Below, piece by piece: positions 1 to 8,482 of a stretch of 64,000 bases of DNA. The translations under genes and the position numbers were made by a program. The notes under the pieces are model-generated. The model saw only the letters and a list, made by a program, of their open reading frames with translations, searched no databases and was not told the origin of the DNA. This DNA is from an uncultured Prevotellaceae bacterium (GTDB lineage: Bacteria; Bacteroidota; Bacteroidia; Bacteroidales; Bacteroidaceae), in assembly GCA_900315095.1 (NCBI GenBank), contig OMXS01000014.1:30131-94130 (forward strand). The letters run 5' to 3'. Within the stretch, counting starts at the first letter, position 1, and every line of letters starts with the position of its first letter.

Positions 1-1014
1 AAGCGTGCAGACAGCATTTACAATGCCCTTCAGGGTGGCGGCGATTTTGAGGCACTTGCTAAGAAATATGGTCAGACAGGCGAGAAAATTTGGGTTACCA
101 CTCGTCAGTATCAGAATGCTACAGGCATCGATGCAGACTTCCGTTCTTATATCAAGGCCATCAATACCATGTCTGCAAATGAGACAAAGAATCTCCAGCT
201 TTCTGCTGGCAATATGATTGTTCAGGTTGTTGACCGTCGTGCAATGGTTACCAAGTACACCGCAGCTGTTATTTCTAAGAGCATAGATTTCTCTAAGGAC
301 ACATACAATGCTGCTTATAATAAGTTCAGTCAGTATGTTAGCGAGAGTCAGACCATCGAGGCATTGGAGAAGAATGCTGCTAAGTACGGTTATAAGGTAG
401 AGGAGCGCAAAGATCTCTCAAGCGCAGAGCATTATGTTGCAAATGTACCTAACACCCGCGATGCTATGAAGTGGATCTATGGTGCAAAGCAAAATGAGGT
501 TTCTCCACTTTATGAGTGCGGTAACAACGATAATCTCCTTGTGGTTGCACTTACAGGTGTTCATGAGGAAGGTGTTCGCAGTCTTGACGATGCAGCCGTT
601 AAAGAGTATGTAAAGAATGCTGTTCTTCGTGATAAGAAGGCAGAACAGATAATTGCAAACGTAAAAGACGTGAAGTCTGTTGATGCTGCAAAGGCAAAGG
701 GTGCACAGGTGAGCGAGGTTGCTCAGGTTACATTCGCAGCTCCTGTATTTGTTCAGGCAACAGGTGCAAGCGAGCCAGCACTTAGCGGTGCTGTTGCTGC
801 TACTGCTAAGGGTAAGTTCTCTGCTGCTCCTGTAAAGGGTAATGCAGGTGTTTATCTCTTCCAAGTAAAGGACAAGACTCAGCGTCCTGGCAAGTTCGAT
901 GAGAAGACTTATGCTCAGCGTCTTGGCCAGCGTGCAGCTCAGGCAGCCCAGCAAGCAATGCAAGAGTATTTCGTTAAGGCTGATGTTAAGGACAATCGTT
1001 ACCTGTTCTTCTAA
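1..1014 (+). CDS. Parvulin-type peptidylprolyl isomerase (SurA/PpiD-like), C-terminal part
   Basis: The reading frame is open from base 1, so the gene begins left of the window; 337 residues are visible. The first residues (DSIYNALQGGGDFEALAKKY) match the middle of a parvulin (PPIC) rotamase domain, where such a stretch precedes the substrate pocket. The rest is a long, Lys/Ala-rich, largely helical region ending in NRYLFF, as in large Bacteroidota PpiD-type foldases of about 700 residues. Such proteins are anchored in the inner membrane and help outer-membrane and secreted proteins fold in the periplasm. A hairpin terminator follows directly. The PPIase assignment is firm; whether the N-terminus carries a SurA_N domain and one TM helix cannot be seen. 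Confidence 0.8.
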   Translation, partial: KRADSIYNALQGGGDFEALAKKYGQTGEKIWVTTRQYQNATGIDADFRSYIKAINTMSANETKNLQLSAGNMIVQVVDRRAMVTKYTAAVISKSIDFSKDTYNAAYNKFSQYVSESQTIEALEKNAAKYGYKVEERKDLSSAEHYVANVPNTRDAMKWIYGAKQNEVSPLYECGNNDNLLVVALTGVHEEGVRSLDDAAVKEYVKNAVLRDKKAEQIIANVKDVKSVDAAKAKGAQVSEVAQVTFAAPVFVQATGASEPALSGAVAATAKGKFSAAPVKGNAGVYLFQVKDKTQRPGKFDEKTYAQRLGQRAAQAAQQAMQEYFVKADVKDNRYLFF

Positions 1015-1039
1015 GCACATTAGTTTTAATCACATATAT

Positions 1040-1071
1040 AACGACCATGACTTGTCTAAGGCATGGTCGTT
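1040..1071 (+). terminator. Rho-independent-like terminator after the PPIase gene
   Basis: A perfect 10-bp inverted repeat AACGACCATG / CATGGTCGTT (1040-1049 and 1062-1071) with a 12-nt loop lies 25 bases after the stop codon and is followed by a T/A-rich tract. Confidence 0.75.
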
Positions 1072-1128
1072 ATTATTATATATTAATGTGTACGTAATTT
1101 AATGTATTACCAAATACTTTATGTTTTT

Positions 1129-1160
1129 TTTGCAAATATCAAAAAATAAGATTAAATTTG
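1129..1160 (+). promoter_or_regulatory. Bacteroidota promoter for the export lipoprotein gene
   Basis: TTTG at 1129-1132 is followed after 20 bases by TAAATTTG at 1153-1160, matching the -33/-7 pattern of the phylum. The ATG lies 33 bases after the -7 box. Confidence 0.65.
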
Positions 1161-1193
1161 CAACCAAATAATAAACTAAACGAAAATACAATA

Positions 1194-1973
1194 ATGAAAA
1201 AGTTAATTCTCCCTGTAGTCATTATGGCTCTTATGGTAATCTTCGGCAGTTGCGGAAGTTCCAAGAAGATTGTTTACTTTCAAGGTGCAGACACAGCAGA
1301 TTTGTCTCGTTCTCGTTGGTTGTATGATGCACGCATCATGCCTAAAGACCTTATCAATATTAGGGTGAACACATCTGACCAGGATGCTGCAAAACCATTC
1401 AACCTTAATATGAATGAGGGTACCACTGGTAACCAGCAGGGACGTATTTATGGTTATCTCGTAGATAATCAGGGCAATATTAATTTCCCAATGGTTGGTT
1501 CTTTGCATGTTGAGGGACTTACAACTCGTGAGTGTGAGAATCTGATTCTTACAAAGATCAAACCCTATATGGCTGCAAATGAGAATCCTATTGTTACTGT
1601 TCGTATGGCAAGTTATCATGTGACGATTATCGGTGAGACAGGCTCACGCATTGTTCCTGTTACTACAGAGAAGATGAGCATCGTTGAGGCAATAGCTTCT
1701 GCTGGTGACCTTACAATGTACGGACGTCGTGATAACATTCTGCTCATTCGTGAAGACAAGACAGGTCAGAAGAGCACTCATCGCTTGGACATCAGTCAGG
1801 CTGAGATTCTGAACTCTCCTTACTATTATCTTCAGCAGAATGACATTATTTATATAGAGCCTAACAAGTCTAGAATTAACCGTCAGACTATCAGCAACAA
1901 CACTTGGTTCTTATCAACAGCTGCAAGTGTGATATCTTTCGGTACATTGCTCTATACAATTATTAAGAAGTAA
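1194..1973 (+). CDS. Polysaccharide export lipoprotein, Wza/BexD family
   Basis: This 259-residue protein begins MKKLILPVVIMALMVIFGSC, a type II signal peptide with a lipobox-like FGSC, so it should be lipid-anchored in the outer membrane. The ATG at 1194 is preferred over an in-frame TTG at 1158 because it starts the signal peptide and leaves the promoter box outside the gene. A polysaccharide export domain spans about residues 50-140 (with NFPMVGSLHVEGLT), then an SLBB-like ligand-binding fold about 140-190, and a hydrophobic C-terminal helix (about 232-255) that in Wza relatives spans the outer membrane. Family members form the exit pore for capsule or exopolysaccharide. No Wzc partner or glycosyltransferases are adjacent, so the gene stands alone between its own promoter and terminator. 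Confidence 0.85.
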   Translation: MKKLILPVVIMALMVIFGSCGSSKKIVYFQGADTADLSRSRWLYDARIMPKDLINIRVNTSDQDAAKPFNLNMNEGTTGNQQGRIYGYLVDNQGNINFPMVGSLHVEGLTTRECENLILTKIKPYMAANENPIVTVRMASYHVTIIGETGSRIVPVTTEKMSIVEAIASAGDLTMYGRRDNILLIREDKTGQKSTHRLDISQAEILNSPYYYLQQNDIIYIEPNKSRINRQTISNNTWFLSTAASVISFGTLLYTIIKK

Positions 1974-1998
1974 TGGCATAACGCCATATAAAATATAT

Positions 1999-2032
1999 AA
2001 CAGGGACGTGTATGCTTTTACATGTCCCTGTT
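1999..2032 (+). terminator. Terminator after the export lipoprotein gene
   Basis: A 14-bp stem with one G-T pair (1999-2012 with 2019-2032, outer arm AACAGGGAC / GTCCCTGTT) and a 6-nt loop ends in TTTT. It lies just ahead of yifB and rules out the in-frame ATG at 2022, which is inside the stem, as the yifB start. Confidence 0.75.
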
Positions 2033-2057
2033 TTCAACTAAAGCCTTTTTGCTAACT

Positions 2058-3599
2058 ATGCTTACCAAAACCTATTCCGCCGAAGTGACAGGTATGAATG
2101 TTGTCACAGTTACCATTGAAACTCACATGTCAAAGGGTGTTTTGCTACATGTGTCTGGTCTTGCTGACGCTGCAGTTAAAGAGAGTTTCGATCGTATAAA
2201 GGCGGCTATATCAAATATCGGTGGAAAGATGCCAGTTGCAGACCTAACGGTGAATCTGTCGCCAGCCGATATAAAGAAAGAGGGTAGTGGATATGACCTT
2301 CCTATGGCTATTGGGATATTGGGCGCATCAGAGAAAATCCGTACAGATATGCTCGGACAGTATATGATGGTAGGCGAGTTAGGTCTTGATGGCAGTTTGC
2401 GTCCTGTTCGAGGCGTGTTGCCGTTGGCCATAAAGGCACGTGCTGACAAGTTCAAAGGTCTTATTGTTCCAGCTGTAAATGGACGTGAAGCGGCAGTAGT
2501 TAACAATCTTGATGTGTACGGTATGGAATCTCTTGTTGATGTCATCAAATTCTTCAATGGAGAGAAATACGAACCGATAATTGTTGATACACGCAAGGAG
2601 TTTTATGAGAACCAGTCTCATTATGACCTAGACTATGCCGATGTGCGCGGACAGGAGAATGTGAAGCGTGCTCTAGAGATTGCTGCAGCTGGAGGACATA
2701 ATATGATTATGATAGGCCCTCCTGGTTCTGGAAAGTCCATGATGGCTAAACGTTTGCCGTCAATTCTCCCCCCGTTGACATTATCCGAGAGTCTTGAAAC
2801 CACTAAGGTATATTCTGTTGCCGGGAAATTGAGTCAAGGTACATCTCTTTTATATCAGCGCCCGTTCAGAAGTCCGCATCATAGCATATCCCAAGTTGCA
2901 CTTGTTGGTGGTGGGGTTAATCCTCGCCCAGGTGAAATCTCACTTGCGCATAATGGAGTGCTCTTTTGTGACGAGTTGCCAGAGTTCTCGCGAAGCGTGC
3001 TTGAGGTTATGCGCCAACCGCTTGAAGACCGCACCATTACCATCAGTCGTGCGAAGTATTCAATTGAGTTCCCTTGCTCTTTCATGTTCGTGGCATCAAT
3101 GAATCCCTGCCCATGTGGGTATTATGGCGACCCCACACATCATTGCGTATGCACTCCAGGACAAATACAGAGATATCTAAACAAGATTTCTGGTCCTTTA
3201 CTCGACCGTATCGACATTCAATGTGAAATACAGGCTGTGCCATTTGCTCAATTATCTCAGATGAAACCTGGCGAGTCTTCTGCAACTATACGTGAGCGTG
3301 TGATTGCCGCGCGCAAGATTCAGGAGGCGCGTTTCAAAGAACATAAAGGCATCCATTGTAACGCTATGATGACTGAAAATATGCTTCACAAGTATGCAGA
3401 GCCTGATGAGTCTTCGCTTAATATGCTCCGTATGGCGATGGAACGTTTGAAACTCTCTGCCCGTGCATATAGTCGTATCCTAAAGGTTGCCCGTACTATC
3501 GCCGACCTTGCTGGCAGCGAGAAGGTTGAAACCCCACATATTGCAGAAGCAATCGGTTACCGCAATCTAGATAGAGGTGACTGGGCGGAAAGAGGATGA
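2058..3599 (+). CDS. YifB/ComM family magnesium-chelatase-like AAA+ ATPase
   Basis: A 513-residue protein starting MLTKTYSAEVTGMN, the usual N-terminus of YifB/ComM. Residues 1-165 form the ChlI-like N-terminal domain (a Lon-protease-like fold), followed by the AAA+ core with Walker A GPPGSGKSM near residue 222 and the chelatase signature around RSPHHSISQVALVGGG. A zinc-type cluster follows (NPCPCGYYGDPTHHCVC), then the C-terminal lid domain with RAYSRILKVARTIADL. In Vibrio and Haemophilus, ComM is a hexameric helicase that drives branch migration during natural transformation; a role in recombination here is inference. It stands alone, with a terminator upstream and a repeat array downstream. 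Confidence 0.9.
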   Translation: MLTKTYSAEVTGMNVVTVTIETHMSKGVLLHVSGLADAAVKESFDRIKAAISNIGGKMPVADLTVNLSPADIKKEGSGYDLPMAIGILGASEKIRTDMLGQYMMVGELGLDGSLRPVRGVLPLAIKARADKFKGLIVPAVNGREAAVVNNLDVYGMESLVDVIKFFNGEKYEPIIVDTRKEFYENQSHYDLDYADVRGQENVKRALEIAAAGGHNMIMIGPPGSGKSMMAKRLPSILPPLTLSESLETTKVYSVAGKLSQGTSLLYQRPFRSPHHSISQVALVGGGVNPRPGEISLAHNGVLFCDELPEFSRSVLEVMRQPLEDRTITISRAKYSIEFPCSFMFVASMNPCPCGYYGDPTHHCVCTPGQIQRYLNKISGPLLDRIDIQCEIQAVPFAQLSQMKPGESSATIRERVIAARKIQEARFKEHKGIHCNAMMTENMLHKYAEPDESSLNMLRMAMERLKLSARAYSRILKVARTIADLAGSEKVETPHIAEAIGYRNLDRGDWAERG

Positions 3600-3613
3600 T
3601 ATCTTTTCGTTTG

Positions 3614-3718
3614 TTACAAATGGTTTGTAATGTTGTTACAAACCGCTTGTAATGGTATTACAGATGGCTTGTAATTGTGTTACAAACGGCTTGTAATAGT
3701 ATTCCAAAAATGTTGGAA
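3614..3718. repeat. Array A: five 17-bp palindromes at exactly 22-bp spacing
   Basis: Units start at 3614, 3636, 3658, 3680 and 3702, each 17 bp: TTACAAATGGTTTGTAA, TTACAAACCGCTTGTAA, TTACAGATGGCTTGTAA, TTACAAACGGCTTGTAA and TTCCAAAAATGTTGGAA. The arms are 6 bp with a 5-bp spacer. In the fifth unit both arms change together (A to C on the left, T to G on the right), so symmetry is kept. The array fills the convergent spacer between yifB and fmt. Confidence 0.9.
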
Positions 3719-3732
3719 TAGCTTGTAAAAAG

Positions 3733-3760
3733 ATTCCAGAGATTTCAAAATCTCTGGAAT
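3733..3760. terminator. Hairpin between convergent yifB and fmt
   Basis: A perfect 12-bp stem (3733-3744 with 3749-3760; ATTCCAGAGATT / AATCTCTGGAAT) with a TCAA tetraloop lies directly after array A and 27 bases from the fmt stop. It lacks a strong T run, so it is a likely but not classical bidirectional terminator. Confidence 0.6.
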
Positions 3761-3787
3761 GACTTTATATAAAGGGATTTGAAGGGT

Positions 3788-4738
3788 TTACAACTTTCTC
3801 CCGTTGAGGAAGTCCTTGGCACTCATTCTTTTCTTGCCACTCAGTTGTACGGACTTCAGTTCAAGCATTTCGCCGCCAGCTGATGCCATGAGGCGGCCTT
3901 CGTGCTGGAAGAATCTTCCGGCATGTTTGTCTGTTGCAAGGCCCGTAAGTCGCGAGTCGTATATTTTTATTGTCTGTTTGCCGTCAGTTCCAAAGGGCGT
4001 CCATGCACCAGGAATAGGGGAGAGGCCTCTGATGAAGTCGTGCACCTGCTTAGCACTTTTGTTCCAGTCGATAATGCAGTTCTCTTTGAACAGTTTGGGA
4101 GCGTTATGCAGTTCTTCACCACTTGTGGTCAGTTGCTCTTGCGGCATGCTTTCCACATGGCCGTTACCTTCAATAATCTTGTCGATGGTCTCAATGGCAA
4201 TTTCCGCTCCTTTTTCCATCAAGGCATCGTATACGGTTTCCACGTTGTCTTCAGGACCTATTGCTATTTCGTGTTGCATGATGATGCGTCCTGTGTCTAT
4301 CTCGTGGTCGAGGAAGAATGTTGTCACTCCAGTTCTTGTCTCTCCGTTTATTATTGCCCAGTTGATAGGGGCAGCACCTCTATATTGTGGCAGCAAAGCA
4401 GCATGCACGTTGAAAGTTCCGAAACGTGGCATAGCCCACACTATTTCTGGAAGCATACGGAAAGCCACCACTACTTGCAAGTCGGCATGGTATGACCTGA
4501 GTTGCTCAACGAATACCTCGTCCTTCATCTTAACGGGTTGCAGGACAGGTATTCCATGCTCTTGTGCATATACCTTCACCTGTGGCGGTTGAAGAGTGTC
4601 TTGGTGTCTACCAACGGGCTTATCTGGTTGCGTTACCACGCATACCACATTATATCCGCCATCGACAAGAGCCTTCAGAGTGCCTACAGCAAACTCTGGT
4701 GTTCCCATGAAAACAATTCTAAGGTCTTCTTTCTTCAT
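3788..4738 (-). CDS. fmt: Methionyl-tRNA formyltransferase
   Basis: 316 residues, the normal family length. It transfers a formyl group from 10-formyltetrahydrofolate to Met-tRNA(fMet) for translation initiation. The N-terminal formyltransferase domain starts with RIVFMGTPEFAVGTL; the catalytic segment reads NVHAALLPQYRGAAPINWAI near residues 108-127, holding the conserved Asn and His, and the catalytic Asp follows in DHEIDTGRI. The C-terminal OB-like domain contains GAWTPFG. It is the last gene of a leftward operon after uvrA (38-base gap) and ends toward array A. Confidence 0.97.
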   Translation of the reverse strand: MKKEDLRIVFMGTPEFAVGTLKALVDGGYNVVCVVTQPDKPVGRHQDTLQPPQVKVYAQEHGIPVLQPVKMKDEVFVEQLRSYHADLQVVVAFRMLPEIVWAMPRFGTFNVHAALLPQYRGAAPINWAIINGETRTGVTTFFLDHEIDTGRIIMQHEIAIGPEDNVETVYDALMEKGAEIAIETIDKIIEGNGHVESMPQEQLTTSGEELHNAPKLFKENCIIDWNKSAKQVHDFIRGLSPIPGAWTPFGTDGKQTIKIYDSRLTGLATDKHAGRFFQHEGRLMASAGGEMLELKSVQLSGKKRMSAKDFLNGRKL

Positions 4739-4776
4739 AATTATTATCTTTCGTTAGTGCTGCCATGCAGCATCGT

Positions 4777-7638
4777 TTAATGTTGACTGAGTTCTTTTTC
4801 AAGGAAATGTGCTGTGTAACCAACACCACTCTTTGCCACTTCCTCAGGCGTTCCGCATGCTACTAATTGTCCCCCGCGTCTTCCACCTTCAGGTCCCATA
4901 TCTATGATATGGTCAGCAAGCTTTATCACGTCAAGGTTATGCTCGATTATGATTACCGTGTTTCCCTTGCTTACAAGGCGCTGCAGCACTTCCATCAGTA
5001 TGCGTATGTCTTCGAAGTGTAGTCCTGTTGTTGGCTCGTCGAGGATGTATAAAGTCTTGCCTGTGTCCTTCTTGCTCAGTTCGGTTGCAAGTTTCACGCG
5101 CTGGCTCTCGCCGCCACTAAGTGTTGTTGACGGCTGACCAAGTTTTATGTAGCCCAATCCTACATCTTGAATTGTCTTTATCTTCCGCAGAATGTCAGGC
5201 ACATTCTCAAAGAACTCTACCGCTTGATTGATTGTCATGTCAAGGACATCGGCGATAGACTTGCCTTTATATCTCACTTCGAGAGTCTCTCGGTTGTATC
5301 GTTTGCCGTGACACACTTCACATGGCACCATGACATCGGGCAAGAAATTCATCTCGATGCTCTTGTATCCATTACCGCCACATGCCTCGCATCGTCCTCC
5401 CTTCACATTGAATGAAAACCTTCCAGGTTTATAACCACGTATTTTAGCCTCAGGAAGATTAACAAAAAGCGAGCGTATGTCGCTGAAGACGCCTGTATAT
5501 GTAGCAGGATTGCTGCGTGGAGTGCGCCCTAATGGCGTTTGGTCAACACTTACTACCTTGTCAACATTCTCAAGTCCCTCGATTGTATCATAGGACAGCG
5601 GCTTCTTAAGCGAACGGTAAAACTTCTGGCTAAGTATCGGTTGCAAGGTCTCGTTGACAAGAGTGGATTTGCCAGAGCCTGAAACTCCTGTAACAACGAT
5701 GAGTTTGCCGAGCGGGAACTCTATAGTGACATTTTTCAGGTTGTTGCCCCTTGCACCAGTTATCTTTAGTGTTTTGCCGTTGCCGACACGTCGTTCTGCA
5801 GGTACTTCAATCTTTTTCTCACCTTCAAGATACTGGGCCGTAAGTGTTGCTTTCTCGCTAAGCATACGTTCTGGAGTACCTTGGAACACAACTTCCCCTC
5901 CTTTTCGTCCTGCCTTAGGACCTATATCAATTATATAGTCGGCAGCAAGCATCATATCGCGGTCGTGCTCAACCACGATGACGGTATTGCCTAAGTCGCG
6001 CAGTTCCTTAAGAGATGTTATGAGCCTTTCATTATCTCTTTGATGCAATCCAATGCTTGGCTCGTCAAGAATATACAACACGTTGACAAGTTGAGAACCA
6101 ATTTGTGTGGCAAGACGTATGCGCTGGCTCTCTCCGCCTGACAACGAAGCCGATTGACGGTCAAGAGACAGGTAGTCAAGTCCTACTTCAAGCATGAAAC
6201 TTAGTCGCGTTTGTATCTCCTTAATGATTTCATCGGCTATTTGTTTTTGTTGGGTATCGAGATGCTTTTGTGCTTCGGTAAGCCAGTCTCTCAGTTCATT
6301 GATGTCCATTCTCGATACCTCGCTGATGTTCTTGTCCCATATCTTGTATGAAAGACTCTCGCGATTCAGTCGTTGACCATGACATTCAGGACACTCACAT
6401 GTGGCAAGAAACTGATCTGCCCATTTCTGTCCGCTTGTGCTGTCGTCGTTCTCAATCACATTTCGCAGATATTTTATCACGCCATTATATTCTACGAAAT
6501 AATCGCTTGACGTGTGAACAAGTTCCTTTTCTATCCTCACATTCTCGAGAGAACCATAAAGCACTTCGCTCATGGCTTCTTGCGGTATGTCTTTGATAGG
6601 TGTCTTGAGGTCGCACTCATACTTTTTAAGTATAGCTTCTATTTGCCAGAATATCATCTGGTTTTTGTACTTGCCAAGCGGAACTATTGCGCCATCATAT
6701 ATTGAAATCGTTTCGTCGGGTATAACCTTCTTGTTGTCTATCTGATTGATGACTCCCAAGCCTTTGCATACAGGGCATGCGCCTTCTGGAGAGTTAAATG
6801 AGAACTTGTTAGGAGCAGGGTCTCCATAACTGATACCTGAGGTGGGGCACATAAGCCTGCGGCTGAAATACTTAGCCTCTCCGCTGTCCTTGTCCATTAT
6901 CATTATGAGACCATCACCTTGCTTCATAGCAGTTGCAACGCTTTTCTTTAACCGTTCGTCGGTAATTGGTTGTCCGTCAGCATCTTTCTGTGGCTCTTTA
7001 ACAGCCATTTTATCGATTACTACCTCGATGTTATGGTTCTTGTAGCGGTCAACTTTCATGCCCCGAGTCACTTCAACAATCTCTCCGTCGACGCGCATAT
7101 ATAGATAACCTTTCTTGCGCATAGACTCAAAGAGTTCGCGATAATGTCCCTTGCGGTTTCTAACCAAAGGAGCGAGAATGTAGATGCGATGACCGGAGTA
7201 GTCGGTATTTATCATGTCAAGCACGCGCTCCTCGGTGTATCTCACCATCTTCTCGCCTGTCATATAACTATATGCTGTTCCGGCACGAGCGTAAAGCAAT
7301 CTCAAGAAGTCGTAAACTTCAGTTGTTGTTCCCACAGTCGAGCGAGGGTTCTTGTTGGTTGTTTTCTGCTCGATGCTGATTACAGGGCTTAGGCCAGTTA
7401 TCTTGTCAACATCAGGGCGCTCCATGCCACCAAGAAAGTTGCGTGCATATGCTGAGAAAGTCTCTATATATCGGCGTTGTCCCTCTGCGAATATAGTGTC
7501 GAATGCCAATGACGATTTGCCAGAACCACTCAGTCCTGTAATTACAGTAAGGCTGTCTCTTGGTATTTCGACGTTTATATTCTTTAAATTATGAACGCGA
7601 GCGCCCCAGACACTTATCTTTTCAGATTCTTTATTCAT
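4777..7638 (-). CDS. uvrA: Excinuclease ABC subunit A
   Basis: 953 residues, full length for UvrA, the damage-sensing ATPase of nucleotide excision repair. Two ABC modules are present: Walker [13 protein letters not shown] near residue 35 and [15 protein letters not shown] near residue 640, each paired with an LSGGESQR signature. Zinc-binding modules are visible: an incomplete-looking first one with ACPVCKGLG near residue 285, and a complete one with [11 protein letters not shown] and [10 protein letters not shown] near residue 745. The ATG is 8 bases downstream of the preceding secreted-protein gene, so the two are almost surely co-transcribed. A UvrA paralogue may exist elsewhere; this one has the canonical architecture. 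Confidence 0.97.
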   Translation of the reverse strand: MNKESEKISVWGARVHNLKNINVEIPRDSLTVITGLSGSGKSSLAFDTIFAEGQRRYIETFSAYARNFLGGMERPDVDKITGLSPVISIEQKTTNKNPRSTVGTTTEVYDFLRLLYARAGTAYSYMTGEKMVRYTEERVLDMINTDYSGHRIYILAPLVRNRKGHYRELFESMRKKGYLYMRVDGEIVEVTRGMKVDRYKNHNIEVVIDKMAVKEPQKDADGQPITDERLKKSVATAMKQGDGLIMIMDKDSGEAKYFSRRLMCPTSGISYGDPAPNKFSFNSPEGACPVCKGLGVINQIDNKKVIPDETISIYDGAIVPLGKYKNQMIFWQIEAILKKYECDLKTPIKDIPQEAMSEVLYGSLENVRIEKELVHTSSDYFVEYNGVIKYLRNVIENDDSTSGQKWADQFLATCECPECHGQRLNRESLSYKIWDKNISEVSRMDINELRDWLTEAQKHLDTQQKQIADEIIKEIQTRLSFMLEVGLDYLSLDRQSASLSGGESQRIRLATQIGSQLVNVLYILDEPSIGLHQRDNERLITSLKELRDLGNTVIVVEHDRDMMLAADYIIDIGPKAGRKGGEVVFQGTPERMLSEKATLTAQYLEGEKKIEVPAERRVGNGKTLKITGARGNNLKNVTIEFPLGKLIVVTGVSGSGKSTLVNETLQPILSQKFYRSLKKPLSYDTIEGLENVDKVVSVDQTPLGRTPRSNPATYTGVFSDIRSLFVNLPEAKIRGYKPGRFSFNVKGGRCEACGGNGYKSIEMNFLPDVMVPCEVCHGKRYNRETLEVRYKGKSIADVLDMTINQAVEFFENVPDILRKIKTIQDVGLGYIKLGQPSTTLSGGESQRVKLATELSKKDTGKTLYILDEPTTGLHFEDIRILMEVLQRLVSKGNTVIIIEHNLDVIKLADHIIDMGPEGGRRGGQLVACGTPEEVAKSGVGYTAHFLEKELSQH

Positions 7639-7646
7639 ATGAACAA

Positions 7647-8375
7647 TTAGTTTTCGGTGGTGTTACTGCCACCGTTAGTATAATATCCACGCAGCAAGTT
7701 AACATCGCGTCGGATACTATACTTTCTGCCGTCGGAACCTTTTGCCCTTACCGACACATAGTATACGCCATCTTTAACAGGCTTCCCATTGAACGTTCCG
7801 TCCCATCCGCCTTCAGGATCATTCCATTCGTAAAGTTTCTGTCCCCATCGGTTGAATATGATGGCGTGGAATTCAACAAGGCTTTTAAACTTCTTCGCCT
7901 TGTAAATCTCGTTATCTCCATCGCCATTGGGCGAGAAGGCATTTGGCATTTCGAGCATGCTCTCGCTGACGATCACCTTTATTGGCGTTTTTTCTTCTTT
8001 CCAATACTCCTCCGTGTATTCATGCCTGTCGCTTCCATTGGTGAACACCGCATAACACACTATGCTGTGTGTGCCAGCCTCGGTAAAGGTGTAGTCGGTG
8101 TCTTCTTCATACCTTATAAGATATGGTTCGGTAGAACCCTCTTTGGTGAAGCGCCATTCGTAGTGTGCGTTATATGCCCCTTGGTTTTGTGGATTGGCTC
8201 GAAAATGAACTTCAAAGGGTGCATCACCAGAGAAAGAAGTACTGTCCACCTCTTCTCCATCCTTGTTAATGATGGAGGCAGTTGGCTCTATCGTTGGAAT
8301 GTCACTTTGTGAGAAAACACTTATGTGGATTAACAACAGAAGACCTAAAACGGCTATAAAACGTTGAGTTTTCAT
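7647..8375 (-). CDS. Secreted protein with type B T9SS (gliding-motility-type) C-terminal domain
   Basis: 242 residues starting MKTQRFIAVLGLLLLIHISV, a signal peptide ending near VFSQ. The in-frame TTG further upstream (8399) overlaps a promoter box and is rejected. Residues about 25-135 form a PKD-like beta-sandwich (APFEVHFRANPQN, then HYEWRF and THSIVCYAVFTNG). The C-terminal 90 residues carry the CHU_C/type B sorting signature: MPNAFSPNGDGDNEIYKAKK, FNRWGQKLYEWNDPEGGWDG and VKDGVYYVSVRAKG. Such domains direct export through the type IX secretion system. It is first in the operon with uvrA and fmt, an odd pairing of a surface protein with DNA repair and translation genes. Confidence 0.88.
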   Translation of the reverse strand: MKTQRFIAVLGLLLLIHISVFSQSDIPTIEPTASIINKDGEEVDSTSFSGDAPFEVHFRANPQNQGAYNAHYEWRFTKEGSTEPYLIRYEEDTDYTFTEAGTHSIVCYAVFTNGSDRHEYTEEYWKEEKTPIKVIVSESMLEMPNAFSPNGDGDNEIYKAKKFKSLVEFHAIIFNRWGQKLYEWNDPEGGWDGTFNGKPVKDGVYYVSVRAKGSDGRKYSIRRDVNLLRGYYTNGGSNTTEN

Positions 8376-8396
8376 TTTCTTTTCTTTTAATAGATG

Positions 8397-8404
8397 CAAA
8401 ATTA
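8397..8404 (-). promoter_or_regulatory. -7 box for the T9SS protein-uvrA-fmt operon
   Basis: On the minus strand this reads TAATTTTG. A TTGA lies about 19 bases upstream as a partial -33 element. It sits 21 bases before the ATG at 8375. Confidence 0.5.
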
Positions 8405-8437
8405 CAAAAAAACAGCGGTTAAATCAACTTTATTGCT

Positions 8438-8445
8438 TATTTTTG
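8438..8445 (+). promoter_or_regulatory. -7 box for the LysM protein operon
   Basis: TATTTTTG lies 37 bases before the ATG at 8483, in the divergent spacer. No good TTTG is found at the -33 position, so this is a weaker match. Confidence 0.4.
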
Positions 8446-8482
8446 CAAAAAATTTAGGGAAGTAAATAAGATTAAACAGATT

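Noticed and set aside
418-1020. 200-codon frame on the minus strand
   Set aside because: Antisense shadow of the PPIase gene; Cys/Leu-rich with no motif.
2022-2057. Upstream ATG extension of yifB
   Set aside because: It lies inside a terminator stem, and the family N-terminus begins at 2058.
7560-8312. 250-codon frame on the plus strand
   Set aside because: Antisense to the T9SS type B protein, whose sorting domain is unmistakable.
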